NCBI GenBank assembly: GCA_030272155.1
Contig: CP126194.1
Location: forward strand, 6,935,501-6,999,500
Direction: 5' to 3'
Length of the DNA: 64,000 bases
Source: Tetradesmus obliquus
Lineage: Eukaryota > Chlorophyta > Chlorophyceae > Sphaeropleales > Scenedesmaceae
Shown here one piece after another: positions 55,840-64,000 of this stretch (position 1 is its first letter; each line of letters opens with the position of its first letter). A program made the translations under genes and the position numbers. Below the pieces are notes generated by a model that was not told the DNA's origin, made no database searches, and saw only the letters and a list, made by a program, of their open reading frames with translations.

Positions 55840-57107
55840 CTACTGGAAGTCTCCTGCTGCTGCTGCTGGCTGCGCGGCGCTTCCCGCCTGCGCTGCCCCA
55901 GCCGCTGCCGCCTTGGCAAACGCAGCAAGAGCAGTACGCAGAGCATCGTCAGATGCTGCTGCTGCTGCTGCTGGGGCAGGTGCCACAACGCCAACACTGC
56001 TGCCATTTGGCAGCCCTGCCAGAGGTTCCGCTGCTGCTGCTGCTGCTGCTGCGGCAGGCAGGGCGCTTGGAGCCGCTGCTTTCTCGGCTCCTGCAAGTGC
56101 TGCCAGCACTGCCGGCGACGTCAGCAGCGATGACAGACCTACTGCTGGCGCTGCTGCTGCTGCTGCTGCTGCTGCTGAAGTCGGCGCAGGTGGTGTGGCT
56201 TGCCCCAGAGGCAAGGCAGCGGACCCCGCCTGACCACCTCCTGCCAGCGTAGCTGAAAGCAGCGCCTGCAAGTTGGCTGCTCCTGCAGCACCTGCTGCAG
56301 CAAGCGGCGATCCATTGGTTGCTGCCGGCTGCTGATGCTGCTGCTGTAACAGTGCCTGCAGCAGGAGGGTCTGCAAGTTGCCAGCCGAAACTGGACTGCC
56401 TGCTGCCGCAGGCGCCATGCTTGTGGCTGCGGCAGAATGCTGCTGCTGCTGCTGCTGCTGTTGCTGCTGAGCTTGTAACAACATCTGCAGTGGACCAGCC
56501 CCGTTCACAGCCGCTGCTGCTGCTGGCTGCCCCGAACCACTCCCGTTCTGCTGCTGCTGCTGCTGCTGCTGCAGCGCCTGCAACAGCAGCGCCTGCAGGT
56601 TGCTGACACCAGCTGCTGCTGGAGCAGCCACCACATTGCCTGCTGCTGCTGCTGCTGCTGCTGCATTGCGCTGCGGAGACTGCAGCAATGAAAGCAGCGC
56701 ACTAGCGCCACCGCCTGCAGCAGCAGCAGCAGTGCCTGCGCCTGCTGCTGCTTTCAGAGGCGAGTTGACCCCTGCTGCTAGCTTCTGAGCCAGCAGCGCC
56801 TGCAGGCTGGCAGCACCTGCTGCTGCTGCGGCTGCAAGAGGTGAGCTGACACCCCCACCGCTAGATGCTTTCAGCACTGCTTGCAAGCTACCTAGCGCTG
56901 ATGAGGCAGCACCAGGCGCTGCTGGGCTGGCCCCTGCTGCTGCTGCTGCTGCTGCTGAGCCGCCGCCTGCTGTTGCTGCTATTGGAAGCAGCTGGTTCTG
57001 CAGCAGCGTCAACCGACCAATCACCATGGCGGGCGAAAGGCCGCTTGACTGCTGCTGCTGCTGCTGCTGCTGCAGTGAATGCAGCACCTGCTGCTTCAGA
57101 TCCTCGA

Positions 57108-57143
<36 letters not shown>

Positions 57144-57269
57144 CCTGCTTCAACAGCGGCGACAGCTGCTGCTGCTGCTCCTGCTTCAGCTGCTGCTGCA
57201 GGAAATGCTGCTGCACCGCGGCAGGCAGTGCCAGCGCAGCAGCTGCTGCACTGTCATGCTCCAACCCCA

Positions 57270-57301
<32 letters not shown>

Positions 57302-60300
57302 GCTAGCAGCTTTATATTGCCGCTGCTCGATGATCCCCTGCCCCTCCTAGGTGGTGGTGCAGCAGCAGCAGCCTCTGCTTCTGCTGCTTCAGCAGCTGCC
57401 TGCTGCGCTTGCGCCTTGCGGCGAGCTGCCGCTGCTGCTGCCGCCTCTGCCGCTGCCTTTGCGTACGTGGGATCTGGGCTAGTGCCGCTGGCTGCATGCA
57501 GAGCTGACACCATGGCCGGCAGCACGTCATCGCTGGTGCCGCGCACATCCAGCAGCTGCATTGCAGTGCATTTGCAGACATTGCAGTGTGTGCGGTGATA
57601 AAGCAGCACTGTCAGTCCTCGTAGCAGCAGAGCAAGCACCCTATGTGCCATAGCAGCTGCAGCACAATCACAGATACATGCAGCATCAGCAGTACGTGCA
57701 GCGCCGTCAAAACCCACAGCAGCGCAGACTGCAACCGCATTTGGCAGCTGCTGGCCAACGGTAGTGCAAGGCAGAAGCATACGATCTGATGCTCAACTGC
57801 AGTCTCTTATCGGATTGATCAACCCTGTTGTTGCTTGTGGCAGCCACCAGTATGTCCTGAAACATGTGTATGTGTGCAACATGCTGTGCTTCCCCTTACC
57901 TTGACGTCCTCGCGCTTGGAGACTGTTGACAGCACATTGAATGCGGCTCTATCGCTGGGGTCAATCACCACCTGCCCTGCCTCCCATGACACTATCCATG
58001 TAGCCTAAGGCTTCCTCTCACCTTGACGTCTTCGCGCTTGGAAACAGTTGACAGCACATTGAACGCGGCTTCATCGCTGGGGTTGATCACCACCTGCACC
58101 ACGCTGCCCAAACGCCCGGCAGCAGCCAGCATGTGGCGCACCTGAGGGGCAGAGAAGATGCAGCAGAGTAGCAGGCGATCCATAGACAGAGGCATCAAGG
58201 TAGGCCAGCAGGAACACCGCAGAGTGGGAGGTGCAGCACAGCCAAGCTGCGCGCTGCCACTGCATGTGGCGCACCTGAGGGAGGGGCAGCAGATGCAGCA
58301 GCGGCAGAGGCATGCAGGTGGGCAGGCCAGGTGTGCAGCAGAGAATGTGGCAGGAAGCGTCACATGTGAGGCAAGCGAGGTGTGTCCAGCTGCCCCGCAC
58401 ACGCACAGCAGGTGAGGTGACTCATGCGCGCACACACGCGCAGCAGGTGAGTTGAGGTAGAGCAGATCCCAGCTGCGCGCGGCCGCTTGTATGCAGAGGT
58501 GGAGGCACGTGGTCTGACAGCGTATGGACAAGTCAAGCACCAGTCGCAACATACCACTGTAAGCTGCGGCGCCGCCCGCTACGTCGTCAGATCGAAGCAT
58601 CACTCCCCCACCACACACCTTCCTGAAGTACTCTGTGCTCGCGCTCTGCTCGAAGCTGATGCCCACCCACAGCACGCCCTCAGCAAGCACACCAAGCCCT
58701 TCCACCCCAACGCCACATAACATCTATTGACACACCACACCGCACACCTTCCTGAAGTACTCTGTGGATGCGCTCTGCTCGAAGCTGATGCCCACCCACA
58801 GCACGCCGTCAGCCACCGCCAGGTCGTCCTCCAGGCGCTCAAACACGTCCTCGGGCGTGATACAATCACCCTCCTCATCGTCGTACAGCATCACCTGCAT
58901 GCACAGCCAGTTGGATGCGATACATGAGCAAGTGCTGAGCAGTGACAGTCAGAACACGACCTCGGGCGTGATACAATCACCCTCCTCGTACAGCATCACC
59001 TGCGGGCGATGATGTATCCGCGTGACATTGGCGTTGAAGGTTGAGGCTGATTGACATGTTACGAGGCATGTTATGTGACAACTGCGTAACGTTGAAGCAC
59101 ATCGTGTCCTCATGGCAGGAGCCGCAGGCCAGGGGCTGTGCCGCCTTCACGGTGGCCCGACAAGGCCGTTCATCTTTTAGGACATAATGTGCAACATGTT
59201 GTATAACAACTACGCACCTTGAAGCGCATCTCATCCTCCCCACAAGCGGTACAGGCTAAGGACTGTGTCGCCTTTATGGCGGCCATGACACACACTTGAT
59301 ACTTTATGACATGGTATTATGACATGGTATTTAACGTGTTGTGTGACAACTACGCACCTTGAAGCGCATCTCGTCCTCGCCGCAAGCAGTACAAGCCAGG
59401 GGCTGTGCCGCCTTCATGGTGGCCATGACAGGGCTGTTTGTACTTGGTGACATGTTAAAATCCATGTTATATGACAACCGCGCACCTCGCCGCAAGCAAT
59501 ACCACCGGCTGTGCCGCCTTCATGATGCCATGACAGGGCCGTTCATTCATGTGACATGTCACGTGACATCCATGTTATATAACAACTACGCACCTTGAAG
59601 CGCATCTCATCCTGTCCACAAGCAGTACAAGCCAGGGGCTGTGCCGCCTTCATCGTAGCCATGACTGGCCCACTCAGCCGCTCAGTGGCGTGGCAGCTGG
59701 GGCACACCACGTAGCTGCAGCAGCGGCAGCGATAAAAACAGATATTCAACCGTGCAGCATAGCGGCGGCAGCAGCGGCAGAGACAAGAGAGGTTTACAGA
59801 GGTGTACCGTTACGTGTACATGCCAGTGCTACCATGTTCAATGCGCAGCTGCAGCTGCTGCTCGGTGTGGTTGCTGCCATATACGCATATTTAGGGATGT
59901 GCACAAGCGTACACGTAGAATTATACGTCGAATTATAACATACGTTTATACGCGTATTTTCACGATATGTCCAAAAAACGGCATATATAACAGGTACAAC
60001 GCAACTGCATTGCCAAAGCACATGCAGCATAAAAACATTGATAAGCAACAGCTGCACACACACAGACACCCATATGGGTGACAACCTACTGCCAGTCGCA
60101 GCGCTGCTAGCGTGCGGCCACTCAGCTGCGCAACATCCACATTAAACAGCTGCACTGGCACAGAAGCTGCTGCAACATAGGCAGCCAGTGCACCCAGCGG
60201 CACAGGCTTTGCAGGCAGGTCAGCGCTGCCAAACACATACTGCAGGTCAACCACTCCTCATCTTTGTACGGCAGCGGCAGGACGTCATCACTGCCAGGGA

Positions 60301-62982
60301 ACAGCACGCCAGTTGTTTTTGTTACCAGGGGTAGCGAAAATCTACTGGCTGGCCATACACAGTAATCAAGCGAACCTGAATGCCACGCCAGCACGCCAGT
60401 TGCAGCCAGCTTGCGCGGTGCTGTGTGCCCAGACATTATGCCTGGCAGTGTGTCAAGACAAGTGCCTCGAATGAGGGGGAGCATCTGGCAGCTCAAAACC
60501 ACATGTGTACAGGGACCCTGTGGTGACGTTCTTGAGCTAGTACAGTCAGTACCAGGGGTGTACAGGGACCCTGTGGTGACGTTCTTGAGCTGGCAGAGAC
60601 GAAGAGCTACCAGTTTCTGCACGTCAAGCAAATCTAAAACGTAAAACTCAAAACCTAAAACCTTGTTGTTTGTAAACGATACTTTGATTGATCGCATAGA
60701 CTTCACGCTGTTTGGGCCGGGTGTCGGCTTGTGTTGATCTGGTTAAATACATCTGCTGCCTCACAGCAGCAGCGTTGGCCACAGCAGCAGTAAGGCTGTG
60801 TGTGAAGTGCAGATGGTGTGTGCATGTGCAGGGGCAGCTGCCGTGCATGCTTGTGTTGATCTGGTTGTTAAACCTGCCGCCTTACAGCAGCAGCGTTGAC
60901 CACACCAGCAGTATGGGTGCTTGTGGAGTGGCATAATGTCCCAATTCAACCAGCAGGTTCCAGCAATATGCAGTGGAAAGGTGGTTCTGCCCTTGGTAAC
61001 AGCTGTAGGCAAGTGTGGGCCGCACACTGGCTGTTTACAGTGGTCAGCAGGTGCCACTGCATGCGAGGTCACAAACCTGCTTACGTATATAAGCGTAAAA
61101 ACCCCCTGACAGCCGGCGGAATGGCAACAGTGGCAGCGCCTCTGCAGGCTGTGCATTGGGCAGCGCACCCGATGCCGCACACAGCGAAGGCGCTGGCGCT
61201 GCAGGGCTTGGCAGCAGCCTGCAGCAGCTGGATGCGAAGCTGCGGCGGCACTTGAACTCCTTCTTCACCAACCATTACCTGGTGAGCTGGCAGCGGCTGC
61301 CCAGCAGCCGCTAGTCGTGCAGCAATGAGCTTTGGATGCGGCCAACAGGCTGCTTAATCTTTCATATGAAAGGACAGATCGTGAAGAAAATGGTCGGTCA
61401 AAGTTTTCAGAGATAAAAACGCGTGGCATCTTCACCCGTGGCTGTAACACCTCATATTAATAAAAACATACAACTGAACATGTCAGACCACTAAGGCCTG
61501 ACAGCTGGACCCAGGAAGGCCAATATCAAGTTTTATGTACGCCTACGCCAGGCATATAAGGCCCACTACGGCATATAATACGCTTTCTACGCAGTATAAT
61601 TCTACGCTTTATAAGGTTGCGCACATCCCACGCACATTACACTGCCGAAGCCTTCTACTCCTATTTCCTGCTGCGGCAGTTGCTGCTGGTGCTGTGAGTG
61701 CCTGCTGCTGCCTGCTATTGCCTCCTGCTGCTTATGTGTCCACCTGCTGCTGCTGCCTGAGGTGCTGCTGCCCGCACCTGATGTTGCCGTGCATCTCCAC
61801 GGTGATGCCTTCCGGGTTCTTCTCATGGTGCCACGTGTCCATGCCCACAACCTGCGGCAGCACAGCAGCACACCAGGTGACACATGTACACAAGCAACAA
61901 CCCTGATGTTTGCGTCCCTGGTGCATGCATTATCATGCTGCCGTGTTGAGGTGTTAGCCAGCCGTTTTGCAGGCAAGGCAGGCTGCTGCTGTTCTGCGCA
62001 CTTGCACAGCATCACCTCTGCAACTGCCGATGCAAATGAAAAACACTGCACCTGCATCAGTGGCGGAGCAGGCACCTGCATGCATGCTGGCTGCGCCCAC
62101 AACATCATGCCATTATGTCGGCCCACCGCAGCCACAGTGAGGACGATGCTGACAACCCCCAGTTGCTGTGGCTGCTGCTGTGGTTTTTCCCTAACTGCTG
62201 CTGCTGCCGCTGCTGCCGCTGCTGCGCCACACCTCAGCGAGGCCGTCTATGTTGAGTGTGTAGTGCCGCTGCAGCTTGCCCAGCTCGTGCAGCTGCGCAA
62301 TGGCCACGTGGCCCGGGGAGGCCTTGCTGTTCTTGGCCTCGCCGTAGATCTGCGCAAAGAATTGCTGCGGACAAATAGAACAGCAAGAGACAGCAGACAG
62401 CCAGCAGGAGGCGCTTCAGCGCAGCACAGACTGCTCAACTCTTGCTGAGCAATTGGCAGACTGATATCTATCTTAGCTATGCTGGATAGAAACCAGCACT
62501 GCTTGCGCTGCCTGATGAATGGTGATGTCAGCACCCAGTCCGCCAGCAGCACTCCTAACCCGTGCCTGCTGCCAAGAATGATTGTTCCTGCAAGACCCTG
62601 CCGCTGCTGGTGCTCTGCTTCATGTACACAGGACTCTGAAAGTTCTGCTGCAAAGCAAATCGACGTCCTGCAAGCAAGCGAGTACCTGCACGTCCATGCG
62701 GCGCTGCTTGTAGAAGGGGTAGCTGAAGAGCTTGATGCCATCCTGAATTTTGAAGCGCTGCCGCGCACGCTCATACAGGCCGTTCTTTGTGCTGAACATT
62801 GACATGCCTGCAGCGCACGAATGTTGAGTAATGCTGATGTAGCTGGTGAAGCGATTCATGATGCTGGCTAGGTGAGATGCAAGGGTAGGGGTGCACAGCT
62901 GACAACTGCTGCTTGAAGTCTGTTCTGCTGCAGTGGTGACAGCTGACGTGCCCAGCCTCGTGAGGAGCACGTAGCAAGGCAT
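55840..62982 (-). CDS. Sirtuin (Sir2 family) with ~520-residue Gln/Ala-rich tail; 5' end uncertain
   Basis: Exons (minus) 62982-62686, 62364-62233, 61851-61778, 59714-59594, 58894-58748, 58141-58022 and 57555-55840 give 868 residues. The domain shows AAGMSMFSTKNGLYE (family: GAGxS...F...GLYE), LNIDGLAEVVGM, MHGNI with the catalytic His, two zinc pairs (VVCPSC and LACTACG), WVGISFEQSA and VVINPSDEA. Sirtuins remove acyl groups from lysines using NAD+ (known). After LDVRGTSDDVLPAM the protein continues in one 1.7-kb exon of poly-Gln, poly-Ala and Leu-Leu-Gln repeats, far beyond any sirtuin I know. The stop is TAG at 55840. The first exon may start at a splice site at 62807 instead, with a further N-terminal exon outside the window; the Rossmann start GAG is seen here only as AAG. 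Confidence 0.85.
57898..57972 (-). repeat. Echo of sirtuin exon 6 end
   Basis: About 75 bases repeat the end VINPSDEAAFNVLSTVSKREDVK and donor of 58022, with a few changes (DRAAFNVLSTVSKREDVK). Confidence 0.93.
58247..58285 (-). repeat. Echo of sirtuin exon 6 start
   Basis: The short edge VRHM with CCTCAG acceptor (TGTGGCGCACCTGAGG on the plus strand) recurs about 130 bases upstream in gene sense of 58141. Confidence 0.8.
58613..58690 (-). repeat. Echo of sirtuin exon 5 end
   Basis: Repeats GVLWVGISFEQSASTEYFRK plus donor (58748 onward), near exact; one change turns STEYF's neighbourhood to ARAQSTEYF. Confidence 0.93.
58950..59005 (-). repeat. Echo of sirtuin exon 5 start
   Basis: Repeats VMLYDDEEGDCITPE edge with acceptor; six bases shorter than the genuine copy at 58850-58897. 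Confidence 0.92.
59090..59535 (-). repeat. Four echoes of the zinc-ligand exon end
   Basis: The exon 4 end (MKAAQPLACTACGQDEMRFK and donor, genuine end 59594) recurs at about 59090-59165, 59214-59290, 59355-59430 and 59482-59535. A shared ATGTTAT-GACAACTACG intronic block precedes each on the plus strand. The closest copies keep the CxxC codons. Confidence 0.92.
59893..61631. mobile_element. hAT-like DNA element with terminal inverted repeats, in a sirtuin intron
   Basis: The left end AGGGATGTGCACAAGCGT and the right end (reverse complement GTGGGATGTGCGCAA) form inverted repeats, and CGTAGAATTATAC recurs inside both ends in opposite orientation, giving a longer imperfect inverted repeat. Flanks GCATATTT (59885-59892) and GCACATTA (61632-61639) agree at six of eight bases, as an aged 8-bp target duplication would. 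Ends are A+T-rich and unlike the host intron. No transposase domain is recognised, so it is likely non-autonomous. Inside are two tandem duplications (51 bp at 60506-60595; ~121 bp at 60730-60930) and an unassigned coding-like stretch near 60090-60260. Confidence 0.65.
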
Positions 62983-64000
62983 GATGCCTGATCAACCCCT
63001 TTCAAGCTGAATCATTCGGTTCAATGCCTGGCAAAGGCACCATGGTGCCCCAGACACGCACCTGAATTGGCCGAGAGCCCACTGCCACTGAAAATCACTA
63101 AGCGGCCGCATGATGCCGTAAGCTCTAGCAATTGGCTTAAGGCCTCATCAACCCTGCAGTGGTTAAATTGCTGGTGAGCATTGGCTGCACCAGGAGCTCG
63201 CTGTGGCCCTGCCCGACTGGTAGATGCCTGTACCCGTCTTGCTGCGGCCTTCTACGCTTCCTGAAGCTGTAGCGACTACCATCATCCCCCATAAGATGAT
63301 ATAATAGGCGTAGTCAATCACAGGATAGCCTAGGCTGATTCCCAACAGCAGGCAAACGTAGGTGAAGTTTGCAGTGCTTCACTGGTTCCTGTACTGATCA
63401 GTGCTTGTGGTACTGGACGATGAACGTGGTTGTAAGAAAAATACACAGATAGGTTTTGCTTAGACAGGAGATCTCAGCCCTCACTGCTACACACTAAAAG
63501 GTGCAGACTAGCCATGCGCCTCAGGGCTTAGTTACGCCACTCAGCGTCATGACAACGTACAGCGTTACTGTCCCCGGGGCCCCTGCAGACCGCAGGCTGC
63601 ATTACCATGCGATCACACCAGCCATTAACAAGCACCACCTGCAACATCAGTTACACCTGCATGATGATCCTGAGCATACCATGCTGTGTTGCATGCCATG
63701 CTGCTAGTCGCCTCCCAGCACAACCCTTGAAGGTTCCATCTGACAAACTGTTGCGTGCCGGCCTCGCCAGGGCTGATGCACATACAGAATTACTTTCTTG
63801 GCATCAGCTGACCACTGTGCAACAAGAATGGCGGCTCAGCCACTCATGCATGCCAGCCAGCAACTACTTCCCAGGCAAGCCATCACTTGCCAGTGGACAC
63901 AGCACCAGCACACCACAACGCAACACTGCAAGCGCAGCGCCTAGGACCTGTCAAAATTCCACAAGTTACTCATTCAACAAAGTCAACAGGACGCTGAGGA
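62983..64000. other. Right edge, possible sirtuin promoter or upstream exon
   Basis: No exon is identified. If the sirtuin starts at 62982 this is its promoter; if a Rossmann-start exon exists, it lies here unrecognised or beyond the window. Confidence 0.4.

Overview
The window reads as nuclear DNA of a eukaryotic green alga, most likely a chlorophycean (Scenedesmus-like) species. That placement is inference. It rests on short exons with GT-AG introns, Ala/Gln/Ser-rich proteins encoded by long CAG/GCA tracts, an ELIP-type light-stress protein, a CBSX-type plastid CBS protein, a CslA/C-type glycan synthase, and lineage-specific secreted and membrane proteins. No rRNA, tRNA, CRISPR array or prokaryotic operon was seen.

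Layout, left to right: the end of a low-complexity gene (1-1133, +); an ELIP-like thylakoid protein (3363-5028, +); a four-helix MARVEL-like membrane protein (6858-9192, +); an intronless orphan membrane protein (10628-11791, +); an OTU1/YOD1 deubiquitinase (13070-17446, +); a secreted Cys-rich/PAN protein (19145-22985, -); a mitochondrial ATM1/ABCB7 half-transporter (24283-33704, -); an RNase D-like 3'-5' exonuclease (34899-38163, -); a CBSX protein (39358-41405, +); a GT2 CslA/C-like synthase (43934-46792, +); a GH3 acyl-acid amido synthetase (49609-53760, +); and a sirtuin with a huge Gln/Ala-rich tail (55840-62982, -). A hAT-like element of about 1.74 kb sits in a sirtuin intron. I built the exon models by hand from splice sites, phase and protein similarity; each resolved multi-exon model closes in frame.

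The genes do not form one pathway. The striking signal is shared architecture. In eight of the ten resolved multi-exon genes, the introns (and in two genes the DNA after the stop codon) contain decayed tandem copies of the adjoining exon edge, usually with its splice site. Copies of an exon's 5' edge plus acceptor lie in the upstream intron; copies of its 3' edge plus donor lie in the downstream intron; copies of the terminal exon's tail, including the stop, lie past the gene. I call these 'exon-edge echoes' and count roughly 70. They reach a higher-order alternating 121/125-bp array in the OTU1 gene. CBSX and CslA/C show none that I could see. This looks like a continuing process of intron growth, and perhaps intron gain, by tandem duplication across exon-intron junctions.
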